The notes under the pieces were generated by a model. That model was not told the DNA's origin, ran no database searches, and worked only from the letters and a program-made list of their open reading frames with translations. Shown piece by piece: positions 51,118 to 59,887 of a DNA stretch of 64,000 nucleotides (position 1 is its first letter; each line of letters begins with the position of its first letter). The DNA is taken from contig NZ_JBNDNA010000003.1 in NCBI RefSeq assembly GCF_049856175.1, positions 1-64,000 on the forward strand, read 5' to 3'. This stretch comes from JB111 sp049856175. Its GTDB lineage: Bacteria > Actinomycetota > Actinomycetes > Actinomycetales > Actinomycetaceae. Made by a program: the position numbers and the translations under genes.

Positions 51118-51891
51118 ATGACCAACGAACACGCAGGGCGCACCGTCCTGCTCACGGGTGTGGTGGGGGACATCGGCCAGGCGTATCTCCGCGCCCTCGT
51201 GGCAGCCGGTGCGAACGTGCTCGCGATGGACCTCGAGTCCACGGCTGATCAGGCGAGCGCTCTCGTCGAACGGGCAAGCTCCGCTGGTCCGGGTAGGGCG
51301 CAGTTCATGGGCGGCGACATCACCGATCGGGCGAGCGCTGACCGCGCGGTAGAGGCTGCCGTCGAGAGCTTCGGGCGCCTCGATGCCCTCGTCAACAACG
51401 CAGCTGTTTATCACGGGCTCGGTGCGAAGCGCTCGATGCTCGAGCTCACCGAGGCCGAGTGGGACCTCGTCCTGCGGGTCAACGTCGTTGGAACGTGGCA
51501 GATGATGCGCGCCGCTGCACCCGCACTCGCCGACGGCGGCGGGGGACGCGTCGTCAACATTGCCTCGACCGTGACGCGGATGGGGGCCGCAGGATTCGCG
51601 CACTATGTCGCGTCGAAGGCGGCGGTCGAGGGGCTCACCCGAGCTGCCGCGCGTGAGCTGGGCGCATCAGGCACCACGGTGAACGCCGTATCCCCGGGGC
51701 TCGTGGACGACACGGGGTCCCGCGCAGTCAACACCGACGAATACATGAGCAAGGTCGCCTCGACCCGGTCCGTCCAACGCTCGATGGTCCCGGAGGACCT
51801 CGTGGGAGCAGTCATGTGGCTGTCCGGACCGAGCGCAGGCTTTGTCTCAGGACAGACGATCGTCGTCGACGGCGGTGGGGTGTTCGTATGA
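51118..51891 (+). CDS. Short-chain dehydrogenase/reductase, 257 aa
   Basis: A classical SDR with VNNAAVY (NNAG-like), catalytic Ser in NIAST and YVASK (Y-x3-K). The NAD-binding loop reads TGVVGDIG, where the usual TGxxxGIG has Gly; the Asp replaces the central Gly, a variation sometimes seen in SDRs. The acidic MDLES after the second strand suggests NAD rather than NADP. It likely oxidises a hydroxyl or dihydrodiol intermediate. ATG 51118 is preceded by GAAAGG, and it overlaps the aldehyde dehydrogenase gene by 4 nt. Confidence 0.87.
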   Translation: MTNEHAGRTVLLTGVVGDIGQAYLRALVAAGANVLAMDLESTADQASALVERASSAGPGRAQFMGGDITDRASADRAVEAAVESFGRLDALVNNAAVYHGLGAKRSMLELTEAEWDLVLRVNVVGTWQMMRAAAPALADGGGGRVVNIASTVTRMGAAGFAHYVASKAAVEGLTRAAARELGASGTTVNAVSPGLVDDTGSRAVNTDEYMSKVASTRSVQRSMVPEDLVGAVMWLSGPSAGFVSGQTIVVDGGGVFV

Positions 51892-53258
51892 CTCACGTCC
51901 TTCTACCGGTCAGTCAGGACGAGCTCGAGGTCCCCGACGAGGCAAGCGACCAGGAGATCGACCGTGTCGTCTCCGCCTCGCTCGCCGCCTTCCGTGGATC
52001 GTGGCCCCGAGACCACAAGCGCCGGGCGGAGGTGCTGCTCGGGTGGGCGGAACGGATCGAGTCGGAGTTCGACAGCCTGGTCGACGAGATCGTCCTGGAG
52101 ACCGGCAAGATCACGGCCGAGGCGCGGACGGAGCTCGTCGGAAGTATCGATGCGTTGCGGTTCAACGCCGGACTCGCGCGACTTCCGCTCGGTCGCGCAG
52201 GTTCGATGTCCGACGGCAGCGAGTCGCATCTCGTGCGTGAGCCCGTTGGTCCGACGGTATTCATCACACCATGGAACTGGCCCGTCCTTCTCCTGCTGCG
52301 GGACCTGGCGCCGGCCTTCGCTGCCGGGGTGACCGCGATCGTCAAGCCGAGTCCGCAGACCCACATGGTCACGGAGCACATCGTTCGACTGGGCCACGAG
52401 TCGGGGATCGAGGCGGGTGTGCTGCAGGTCGTCGCCGGTGGAGCCGTGGCCGGCTCTGCCCTCGTGCGTCACCCGGGGACGGCGGCCGTGGCTCTGACAG
52501 CGTCGACGGCAGCCGGACAGGCAGTCCTGCGCGACTCGGCGGAGACGATGACTCGGCCGCTGCTCGAGCTCGGGGGCAAGGCCTCGATGCTCGTCCTCCC
52601 GGACGGCGACCTCGACCAGGCACTCGCAGCAGCATCCCGCGCCGCGGTGACGACCTCCGGGCAGATGTGCATGGCCTGCACCCGTGTGCTGGTTCACGAG
52701 GATCAGCTCGGCGAGACCGCCGACCGACTGGGCGAGTCGATCGGCGCGCTCAAGGTCGGGGACCCGCGTGATCCGACGTCGGACCTCGGCCCGTTGATCT
52801 CCGAGGCAGCCTTCGAGAAGGTGTCGTCGTATGTCGACCTTGCCCGTCGGGACGCAACTGTCCGCGTCGGTGGCGAGCAGGTTCAACCGGCGGGCACCCG
52901 CGGATTCTTCATGACGCCGAGTGTCGTGACGGACGCTGAGCCGGGATCGGCACTCGTTCAGGACGACATCTTCGGTCCTGTGCTCTCGGTCGAGTCCTAC
53001 CGGGACGAGGACGACGCGGTCGAGCTCGTCAATGCGAACTCGTTCGGTCTCGCCACCTCGGTGTGGAGTCGCGATCTCGGCCGCGCTCTGTCCGTGTCAC
53101 GAGGAATCCGCTCCGGCACGGTCTGGATCAATGGTTACAACAGGTCCTACGCAGAAGCCCCCTCGGGTGGATATCGCATGTCAGGGCTGGGGCGCACCCG
53201 CGGGGTCGAGGGCATAGAGCAGTTCACCGAGCTCAAGCACGTCCACTTCTCCCTGTAG
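51888..53258 (+). CDS. Aldehyde dehydrogenase (NAD(P)+), 456 aa
   Basis: An ALDH superfamily member with FITPWNWPVLLLLRDLAPAFAAG, the general-base Glu in LLELGGK and the catalytic Cys in SGQMCMACTR. Cofactor lobe AIVKPSPQTH is normal. It is slightly short (456 aa against about 480-500) at the N-terminus. It resembles the benzaldehyde/semialdehyde type. In the operon it would oxidise an aldehyde or semialdehyde made by the upstream SDR, to feed the UbiD step or downstream products. Confidence 0.9.
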   Translation: MTHVLLPVSQDELEVPDEASDQEIDRVVSASLAAFRGSWPRDHKRRAEVLLGWAERIESEFDSLVDEIVLETGKITAEARTELVGSIDALRFNAGLARLPLGRAGSMSDGSESHLVREPVGPTVFITPWNWPVLLLLRDLAPAFAAGVTAIVKPSPQTHMVTEHIVRLGHESGIEAGVLQVVAGGAVAGSALVRHPGTAAVALTASTAAGQAVLRDSAETMTRPLLELGGKASMLVLPDGDLDQALAAASRAAVTTSGQMCMACTRVLVHEDQLGETADRLGESIGALKVGDPRDPTSDLGPLISEAAFEKVSSYVDLARRDATVRVGGEQVQPAGTRGFFMTPSVVTDAEPGSALVQDDIFGPVLSVESYRDEDDAVELVNANSFGLATSVWSRDLGRALSVSRGIRSGTVWINGYNRSYAEAPSGGYRMSGLGRTRGVEGIEQFTELKHVHFSL

Positions 53259-53311
53259 ATCCCGGATCCGTGCCCGCCATCCCTTCATGAAACCGAGCAG
53301 GAGAGTCAGAG

Positions 53312-54742
53312 ATGAGTACGCGAGCGGCATCGACGGACGACCCGGACCACCGGGAGGAGCTTCCGCCTGGCAGTGACCTCCGAGGCTGGCTGGACCACCT
53401 GGCGGCGAGCAACCGCCTGTCCGTCATCCACCATGGGATCGATCTGCGGCACGGTGTCGCCGCGGTCGCCAACCGCTTGGACGGATCGACCGCATCGTTG
53501 TTCCCTCGACCGGGAACCCATAACGGCACGGTGATCTCCGGCCTGCTCTCTCAGAGGGCGTGGATGGCTGAGGCGGTCGGCGTCGGGGAAGACGAGTTGG
53601 TCAGCACGTTCGAGGCTGCCTGTCGCAATCCATTGCCGTGGACGGAGGTTCCCCACGCCCCGGTCCAGGAGGTCGAGCACGAAGAGGTCGACCTCGAGCG
53701 GATCCTTCCGATCCCGACGCACAACGAGCACGACAGCGGCAGCTACATCACGGCGGGGCTGCTCATCTCCCGTCAGCCCTCGACCGGCGCCCAGAACGTC
53801 TCCATCCACCGGCTCCAGGTGAGCGGGCCGGACCGCCTGGGGGCGCTCCTGCTGCCGCGGCACACGATGCGGTTCTTCGACGAGCTTGAGGCCGCCGACG
53901 AGGACCTCGAGATCGCCGTCGTGGTCGGTGTCGACCCGCTGACCCTCATGGCCTCCCAGGCGATCGTCCCGCTCGGGCAGGACGAGCTCGAGATCTCGGG
54001 TGCACTGCGTGGTGCGCCGCTTCGGGTGACGCGATGCCGTACCAACGACGTCCGGGTCCCGGCGGACGCAGAGATCGTCATCGAGGGTCGGTTGCTGGCC
54101 AACCGCCGAGAGCCCGAGGGGCCGTTCGGAGAGTTCCCCCAGTACTACGGCGAGCGCGCGGAGAGGCACGTCATCGAGGTCGACCGGGTCACGCATCGCA
54201 AGGACCCGCTGTTCCACACGATCGTCGGAGGCGGGCTCGAACACCTCCTGCTGGGGGGCATCCCGCGCGAGGCGTCGTTCCTCTCGCACCTGCGACGCAC
54301 CTTTCCCTGCGTGAAGGACGTCCACCTCTCGCTCGGCGGAGTCGCTCGCTACCACCTCTATGTGCAGGTCGACCAGGCACAGCCGGGCGAGGCGAAGAAC
54401 GTCATCCTCGGCGCACTCGCCACCCACTACGACATCAAGCACGTCACGGTGGTGGACACCGACGTCGACGTGCACGATCCGCGCGAGGTCGAGTGGGCCG
54501 TCGCGACGAGGTTCCAGGCGGATCGTGACCTCGTCGTCGTGGGACCGTCCCAGGGTTCCAAGCTCGATCCGTCCACGACCGAGGGTGTCGGTGCGAAGCT
54601 GGGCTTCGACGCGACCGTCCCGGCGGGCGCTCCCGACATGAAGTTCCTGAGGATCCGGGTGCCGGGCGAGGACGACGTCGACCTCGAGGCGGTCGTCGAC
54701 GCCTCCGTGACAGACTGGCACGCAGCAGTCACCGCTCGATGA
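53312..54742 (+). CDS. UbiD-family prenyl-FMN-dependent decarboxylase, 476 aa
   Basis: The protein has the three-domain UbiD organisation. NVSIHRLQV and GPFGEFPQYY (with REPEGPFGE at about residues 265-275) form the prenylated-FMN and metal site; RTNDVRVPADAEIVIEG is a family marker. The catalytic Glu-Arg-Glu/Asp network is consistent with EGPFGE and ATRFQADRDLVVV. UbiD enzymes reversibly decarboxylate aromatic or alpha,beta-unsaturated acids, including pyridine and pyrrole carboxylates. The flavin-prenylating partner UbiX is the next gene. The substrate is inferred to be a carboxylate of this pathway. Confidence 0.92.
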   Translation: MSTRAASTDDPDHREELPPGSDLRGWLDHLAASNRLSVIHHGIDLRHGVAAVANRLDGSTASLFPRPGTHNGTVISGLLSQRAWMAEAVGVGEDELVSTFEAACRNPLPWTEVPHAPVQEVEHEEVDLERILPIPTHNEHDSGSYITAGLLISRQPSTGAQNVSIHRLQVSGPDRLGALLLPRHTMRFFDELEAADEDLEIAVVVGVDPLTLMASQAIVPLGQDELEISGALRGAPLRVTRCRTNDVRVPADAEIVIEGRLLANRREPEGPFGEFPQYYGERAERHVIEVDRVTHRKDPLFHTIVGGGLEHLLLGGIPREASFLSHLRRTFPCVKDVHLSLGGVARYHLYVQVDQAQPGEAKNVILGALATHYDIKHVTVVDTDVDVHDPREVEWAVATRFQADRDLVVVGPSQGSKLDPSTTEGVGAKLGFDATVPAGAPDMKFLRIRVPGEDDVDLEAVVDASVTDWHAAVTAR

Positions 54743-54755
54743 GGAGGATGGACGC

Positions 54756-55376
54756 ATGGATCTCTCCGACATGACGCCGCGCCTGATCGTCGGCATCTCC
54801 GGCGCGTCCGGCGCTGCCTACGGCATCCGGATCCTCCAGGTGCTGCGGGACACTCCGGTGGAGACGCACCTGATCGTCAGCAAGGCCGGACGGCTCACGC
54901 TCGCCCAGGAGACCGGCCTGCGGACGGGCGACCTCGAGGACCTCGCCGACGTCGTCCACGCCAACCACGACATCGGCGCGAGCATCGCGAGCGGATCGTT
55001 CCGGACCATGGGCATGGTCGTGGCACCGTGCTCGGTCAAGACCATGTCCGAGATCGCCTCGGGAGTGACCTCCTCCCTCATGGCACGCGCAGCGGACGTG
55101 CAGCTCAAGGAGCGCAGGCGTCTCGTCCTCGGGATACGGGAGACACCCCTGCACCGCAACCATCTTCGAACCATGGCCGAGCTGAGTGAGCTGGGTGCCG
55201 TGATCGCCCCGCCCGTGCCGGCGTTCTATACGCACCCGGCGACGGTGCAGGACGTGGTCGACCACTCGGTCGGGCGGATGCTGGACCTGTTCGACATCGA
55301 GGTCGGGCTTGTCGAGCGCTGGCCCGGCGTCGCTGCGAGCCTCGACGGCCGCCCGGGCGCAGGGGGCCGCGCATGA
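54756..55376 (+). CDS. UbiX-like flavin prenyltransferase
   Basis: At 206 aa with VGISGASGAAYGIRIL at the start, MGMVVAPCSVKTMSEIASGVTSSLMARAADVQLKERR, and LSELGAVIAPPVPAFYTHP, this is UbiX. It attaches a dimethylallyl group to FMN to give prenyl-FMN, the UbiD cofactor. It begins 14 nt behind ubiD, and its TGA overlaps the gamma-carbonic-anhydrase-like ATG by 4 nt, so the three genes are one unit. Confidence 0.92.
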   Translation: MDLSDMTPRLIVGISGASGAAYGIRILQVLRDTPVETHLIVSKAGRLTLAQETGLRTGDLEDLADVVHANHDIGASIASGSFRTMGMVVAPCSVKTMSEIASGVTSSLMARAADVQLKERRRLVLGIRETPLHRNHLRTMAELSELGAVIAPPVPAFYTHPATVQDVVDHSVGRMLDLFDIEVGLVERWPGVAASLDGRPGAGGRA

Positions 55377-55918
55377 ACGCCGACCGCGCCCCCCGCACCC
55401 TCGCCCTGCCCGACGGCGCGACGCCCCAGCTCGCCGAGGACGCCTTCGTCGCCCCCGGCGCCACGGTCGTCGGACGCGTGAGGGCGGCCGAGCGATCGAG
55501 CATCTGGTACGGCGCCGTCCTGCGCGCGGACCTCGACGGTCAGGAGATCCGGCTCGGCGCACGGAGCAACATCCAGGACAACGTGAGCGTCCACGTCGAG
55601 GTCGGGCAGTCCGCCCGCATCGGGGAGGGGGTCTCCGTCGGGCACAACGCGGTGGTGCACGCCGCCGAGATCGAGGACGACGTCCTCATCGGCATGGGCG
55701 CCGTCGTGCTCACCGGCGCACGGATCGGCGCGGGCAGCCTGATCGCCGCCGGGACGGTCGTCCTCGAGGGGACCGAGATCCCACCGCGCTCGCTCGTGGC
55801 GGGCGTCCCGGGCAAGGTGCGCCGGCAGACCACGGACGAGGAGGTCGAGGCGATCCGCCGGAACGCCGAGACGTACCTCGAGCTGTCAGCCGTTCACGCG
55901 GACGCCCGCGGGGCCTGA
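55373..55918 (+). CDS. Gamma-class carbonic anhydrase-like hexapeptide protein, 181 aa
   Basis: A left-handed beta-helix protein with repeats of V/I-G-x-x-x-x: VGRVRAAERSSIWYGAVLRAD, IGEGVSVGHNAVVHAAEIEDDVLIGMGAVVL. His residues in NVSVHVE, SVGHNA and VVHAAE are positioned as zinc ligands of the trimeric gamma-carbonic anhydrases (YrdA/PaaY/CaiE group). In an operon with a UbiD decarboxylase it could hydrate the released CO2, or be a PaaY-like thioesterase. It is translationally coupled to ubiX, and its end overlaps a convergent gene by 25 nt. Confidence 0.85.
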   Translation: MNADRAPRTLALPDGATPQLAEDAFVAPGATVVGRVRAAERSSIWYGAVLRADLDGQEIRLGARSNIQDNVSVHVEVGQSARIGEGVSVGHNAVVHAAEIEDDVLIGMGAVVLTGARIGAGSLIAAGTVVLEGTEIPPRSLVAGVPGKVRRQTTDEEVEAIRRNAETYLELSAVHADARGA

Positions 55919-56706
55919 CCGGCGCCGGCGTCGCGCGCCTGGGCGCTGTCGGTCCGCCGCCAGAAGTCGTCGACCAGCGCGTCGAACGGCTCGCCCACCA
56001 GCGGCACCATGTGCTGTCGGCCCGGCAGCACCGCACGCTCGGCGTCCGTGGCGGAGGCGATCGTGTCCGCCACCGCCTCGAACCCGGCGTGGTGGCCGCC
56101 CGAGACGACGAGCACCGGGAACGGCGCCGCGCGGAGCGCTACGAGATCAGGCCGCGCCTCCCAGGGGCCGCGCGAGCCCATGAGCGCCCGCACGCCGTCC
56201 TCGAAGGCGGTGGGCAGGGGCTGCCGGGGCCACGGGCGCTCGCCGATCGTGCGCGCGAACCGGTCCCAGAACTCGAACGGGTCGTCCGGCCCCTGTTCCC
56301 AGAGCTCGATGAGCCGCTCGCGGGTGGCGACGGCCTCGGGCGCGTCGGTGACGCCGAAGGCGGGCGGCTCGACGAGGGTCAGGGACCTGACCAGGTGCGG
56401 TGCCAGCGCGGCGACGTGCATGGCGGCCACGCCACCGTTCGAGTGGCCCACCAGGTGCGCGCCTTCGCTCAGGAGGCCCGCGTGTGCGGGCGCCTCGGCC
56501 TCGAAGTCGACCCGGGCGCGCGGGCTGCGGCCGTAGCCCGGTCGGTCCGGGACCACGAGGGTCCAGCGCGAAGCCAGTCCGCGCTGCGCGCGCCACCCCG
56601 TGCTGCCGGTGGCGGCGTCGCAGTGCAGCAGGACCACCCGTGGGCCGTCGCCGGTCGTGGTGACGTGGAGGTCGCTGGTTCTCGTGGCGTGGAGCTCGCC
56701 GGTCAT
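55894..56706 (-). CDS. Alpha/beta hydrolase, 270 aa
   Basis: A compact alpha/beta hydrolase. VVLLHCDAATGSTGWRAQ is the oxyanion region (with HC where most have HG), PDRPGYGRS the second strand, and GHSNGG the nucleophile elbow (Ser at about residue 88). GRQHMVPLVGEP provides the His. It could open a lactone, amide or C-C bond, like the dihydroxypyridine-pathway and meta-cleavage hydrolases. The ATG overlaps the PadR stop by 4 nt, so it is regulated with padR and located next to the second Mo operon. Confidence 0.82.
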   Translation of the reverse strand: MTGELHATRTSDLHVTTTGDGPRVVLLHCDAATGSTGWRAQRGLASRWTLVVPDRPGYGRSPRARVDFEAEAPAHAGLLSEGAHLVGHSNGGVAAMHVAALAPHLVRSLTLVEPPAFGVTDAPEAVATRERLIELWEQGPDDPFEFWDRFARTIGERPWPRQPLPTAFEDGVRALMGSRGPWEARPDLVALRAAPFPVLVVSGGHHAGFEAVADTIASATDAERAVLPGRQHMVPLVGEPFDALVDDFWRRTDSAQARDAGAGQAPRASA

Positions 56707-57353
56707 GCCCGGCGCCTCAGGTCCTCGGTGGCGGCCACCGTGTAGATGAGATCGCCCTCCGTCCCCACCTCGTCGGCCGGGTCGGTGCCGGTGCCTTCCT
56801 CGTCAGCCCGGCCGGCGCCGGTGCTCACCTCGTCGACGAGCTCGGTCCAGAACTCGAGCGCGGCGCGCTCGAGCCGCTGCCCGAGCCGTAGCGAGCGCAG
56901 ACGTGGGGCCAGGCGCGGGGCGCCCTCGTAGCGGGCCGCCATGTCGTCGTACACGCCCAGCCGTGCGCCGTGCTGGCGGACCTGCTCCTCGGCGAGCGCG
57001 AGCAGGTCGTCCTCGGTGGCAAGCTCACCGAGGAAGAGCTTGAGCTCGGCGACGTCACGGATCTGCATGGGGTCCGTCACGGGCTCGGCGAGCCACCGCG
57101 ACAGCTCGGTGCGGCCCTGCGACGTCAGCGAGAACGTCTGCCGGCGGCGCCCGTCCGACTCCGTCTCGACCTCCAGCAGTCCGGCGTCGGCGAGGCGGCG
57201 CGGCTCGGAGTACAGCTGGGCGTGCGGGAACGGCCAGAAGTAGCCGACTGAGCGGCCGACGGCGCGCTTGAGGTCGTACGAGGTGGACGGGCCACGCAGC
57301 CCGATGAGTCCGAGGACGACGTAGGACGTCGTCGAGAGCCGCACCGTTGACAT
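56703..57353 (-). CDS. PadR-family transcriptional regulator, 216 aa
   Basis: The N-terminal winged helix (VVLGLIGLRGPSTSYDLKRAVGRSVGYFWPFPHAQLYSEPRRLADAGLLEVE) is typical PadR, followed by the helical C-terminal domain and a Glu/Thr/Gly-rich tail. PadR proteins respond to phenolic or other effectors. This gene diverges from the second hydroxylase operon with 83 nt between starts, so it probably controls both. A TACGGT box 7 nt upstream makes it leaderless. ATG 57353 fits the conserved N-terminus. Confidence 0.9.
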   Translation of the reverse strand: MSTVRLSTTSYVVLGLIGLRGPSTSYDLKRAVGRSVGYFWPFPHAQLYSEPRRLADAGLLEVETESDGRRRQTFSLTSQGRTELSRWLAEPVTDPMQIRDVAELKLFLGELATEDDLLALAEEQVRQHGARLGVYDDMAARYEGAPRLAPRLRSLRLGQRLERAALEFWTELVDEVSTGAGRADEEGTGTDPADEVGTEGDLIYTVAATEDLRRRA

Positions 57354-57360
57354 GTCCCCG

Positions 57361-57366
57361 ACCGTA
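57361..57366 (-). promoter_or_regulatory. -10 box of leaderless padR gene
   Basis: TACGGT on the minus strand ends 7 nt before the ATG at 57353. Confidence 0.45.
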
Positions 57367-57386
57367 CTCTAGTTTCATCCTCCGGG

Positions 57387-57414
57387 ACATACCGTCTGAA
57401 GCGGATGGTTATGT
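57387..57414. promoter_or_regulatory. Candidate PadR operator in the divergent region
   Basis: ACATACC (57387-57393) and GGTTATGT (57407-57414) form an imperfect inverted repeat between the two divergent starts. PadR sites typically pair ATGT with ACAT, although in the opposite order and closer spacing, so this is tentative. Confidence 0.3.
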
Positions 57415-57436
57415 GACGATGTCGGCGGAGGATGCC

Positions 57437-59866
57437 ATGACCGGGGATACGAACGGCCGCGAGAGGTTCGTGGGGCAGGGCCTCGCGCGCCTCGAGGACC
57501 CCGCGCTGCTCACGGGCCGTGGCCGCTTCCTCGACGATCTCGACCCCCTTCCGGGCACGCTGGTCGCCGCCGTCGTGCGCAGCCCGCACCCGCACGCCTA
57601 CATCCGTTCGGTCGACCTCGACCGGGCCCGCGCCCACCCCGGCGTCGCCGCGGTCATCGGCCCCGAGGAGGTCCTCGAGGCGCTCAAGCCGTTCCCCCTC
57701 TCGCTGCGCGCACCGATGCCCTACTACCCCACGGGCACGGACAAGGTCCGCTTCGTCGGCGAGCCGGTCGCCGTCGTCGTCGCCACCGACCGGTACACCG
57801 CGGAGGACGCCGCCGAGCTCGTCCGTGTGGACTACGACCTGCTGCCCGCCGTCGTCGACACCGCAAAGGCGATCGAGCCGGACGCGCCCCTGCTGCACGA
57901 CACGGCGGAGACCAACGTCGCGAGCGACCGCACGTTCACCTTCGGCGAGGTCGACGAGACGTTCGCCTCGGCAGCGCGCGTGGTCACCGGGGAGTACAGC
58001 TTCCCGCGGTACTCGTCCACACCGATGGAGTGCTACTCGGTCGTCGCCGAGTGGCGGGACGAGGCCGACGGCCCGCACGTGACCGCGTACTCCAACTTCC
58101 ACGGACCGTTCTCGATGGTGCCGGTGCTGTCCGGCGCGCTGGGGATCGGGCCGGCGCAGCTGCGGCTGATCGTGCCGGAGGACAACGGGGGCAGCTTCGG
58201 CATCAAGGCGGGCATCTACCCCTACATCGCGCTCATGGCGCTCGCGAGCCGGCATGCGGGCCGCCCGGTGCGGTGGACCGAGGACCGCAACGAGCACCTG
58301 CTCGCGAGCTCGGCCGGGTCGGACCGGCTCATGCGCTTCACCGCCGCCGTCGATGCCGACGGGCTCGTCCAGGCCCTGGACGTCGACTTCACCGAGAACG
58401 TCGGTGCCTACCTGCGCCCGCCCGAGCCGGCGACGCTCTACCGGTGCTTCGGCAACATCACCGGCGCCTACCGGATCGACGCGGTGCGCCTGAGGTCCCG
58501 CGCGGTCGTCACGAACAAGACACCCACCGGGCTCAACCGCGGGTTCGGCGGCCAGCAGCTGTACTTCGGCCTCGAGCGCGTGATGGACAAGATCGCGCGC
58601 GAGCTCGGCGACGACCCCGTCGAGCTGCGGCAGCGCAACCTCGTACGCTCCGGATCGTTCCCCTACGCCACGCCCACCGGCGGCATCTACGACTCCGGGG
58701 ACTACGAGAAGGCCGTCGAGCTGCTGCTGGAGTCGACCGACTACGCGCGGCTGCGCGCCGAGCAGGCCGAGGCCCGCGCGCGCGGCGAGCTCGTCGGCAG
58801 CGGCGTGGCGGTCGTCGTCGAGCCGTCGGCCACGAACATCGGCTACGTCGGCCTCGCGACCCCCTCGGAGGACCGCCCGCCCGGGCGGGACAAGTCCGGC
58901 TCGACGGAGCACGTGCGCGTGACGGTCGACCCGTTCGGCGTCGTCTCCGTGCTGCTCGGCACGGTCCCGCAGGGCCAGGGGCACGCGACGGTCGCCCGGC
59001 AGGTGGTCGCCGACCAGCTCGGGCTGCCGCTGGAGCAGGTCGTGCCCAAGGTGGACATGGACACCTCGACGACGCCGTGGACGGTCACCTCCGGCAGCTA
59101 CTCCTCGCGCTTCTCACCGCTCCTGACCTCGGCCATCGTCGAGGCCACCGACCGGATCGCGGCGTCGATCAAGGTGGCGGCCGGGGTGCTGCTCCAGGCG
59201 GAGCCGGACGAGCTCGAGCTGGTCGACGGCCTCGTGCGGGTCGCCGCCGAGCCCGAGCGCTCGGTGAAGTTCCGGCACGCCGCGGGCGTCGTCCACTGGG
59301 ACCCGGGCTCCCTGCCCGACGACGTCGAGGCCAGCCTCTACGCCGAGGCCGCGTTCGTCCCGCCGGAGGCGAAGGCGCCCTCGCGCACGGACCAGGTCAA
59401 CTCCTCCCTGTGCTACGGCTTCGTCGCCGAGCTCGTCCAGGTCCGCATCGACCCCGAGACGTACGAGATCGCCGTCGAGAAGGTCACCGGCGTGCACGAC
59501 GCCGGCACCGTCCTCAACCCGCTGCTCATCGAGGGCCAGGTGCACGGGGCGATCGTCCACGGCCTGGGCGGCGCGCTCTACGAGGAGATGGCCTACACGG
59601 ACTCCGGGCAGCCGACCTCGACGTTCATGGACTACCTCGTGCCCACGGCCGCGGAGTCGATGTTCCCGCTGGTGGGGAACCGGCTGGTGACACCATCCCC
59701 CGTCACGAGGCTCGGCGCGAAGGGCTCCGGCGAGGGGAGCTCGATGAGCTTCCCCGTGGCCGTGGCCAACGCCGTCGAGGACGCCCTGTCCGCGCACGAC
59801 GTCGAGATCACGCGCCTCCCGCTCCACGGCAACGTCATCCACGACCTGCTCACCACCTCCCGCTGA
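57437..59866 (+). CDS. Second molybdenum hydroxylase large subunit (CoxL type), 809 aa
   Basis: A large molybdopterin-binding subunit like the first (821 aa) but clearly divergent. Its active-site loop reads LNRGFGGQ in place of AYRGFGSE, and the catalytic Glu is residue 766 in GSGEGSS. DNGGSFGIKAG and PQGQGHATV mark cofactor contacts. It is grouped with a crotonase, FAD and Fe-S subunits and a CoA ligase, and so may hydroxylate or reduce an aryl-CoA or heteroaromatic acid. ATG 57437 is preceded by GGAGGATGCC, a near-perfect ribosome binding site. Confidence 0.92.
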   Translation: MTGDTNGRERFVGQGLARLEDPALLTGRGRFLDDLDPLPGTLVAAVVRSPHPHAYIRSVDLDRARAHPGVAAVIGPEEVLEALKPFPLSLRAPMPYYPTGTDKVRFVGEPVAVVVATDRYTAEDAAELVRVDYDLLPAVVDTAKAIEPDAPLLHDTAETNVASDRTFTFGEVDETFASAARVVTGEYSFPRYSSTPMECYSVVAEWRDEADGPHVTAYSNFHGPFSMVPVLSGALGIGPAQLRLIVPEDNGGSFGIKAGIYPYIALMALASRHAGRPVRWTEDRNEHLLASSAGSDRLMRFTAAVDADGLVQALDVDFTENVGAYLRPPEPATLYRCFGNITGAYRIDAVRLRSRAVVTNKTPTGLNRGFGGQQLYFGLERVMDKIARELGDDPVELRQRNLVRSGSFPYATPTGGIYDSGDYEKAVELLLESTDYARLRAEQAEARARGELVGSGVAVVVEPSATNIGYVGLATPSEDRPPGRDKSGSTEHVRVTVDPFGVVSVLLGTVPQGQGHATVARQVVADQLGLPLEQVVPKVDMDTSTTPWTVTSGSYSSRFSPLLTSAIVEATDRIAASIKVAAGVLLQAEPDELELVDGLVRVAAEPERSVKFRHAAGVVHWDPGSLPDDVEASLYAEAAFVPPEAKAPSRTDQVNSSLCYGFVAELVQVRIDPETYEIAVEKVTGVHDAGTVLNPLLIEGQVHGAIVHGLGGALYEEMAYTDSGQPTSTFMDYLVPTAAESMFPLVGNRLVTPSPVTRLGAKGSGEGSSMSFPVAVANAVEDALSAHDVEITRLPLHGNVIHDLLTTSR

Positions 59867-59887
59867 CCCACGAAGGAAAGAGACGAC

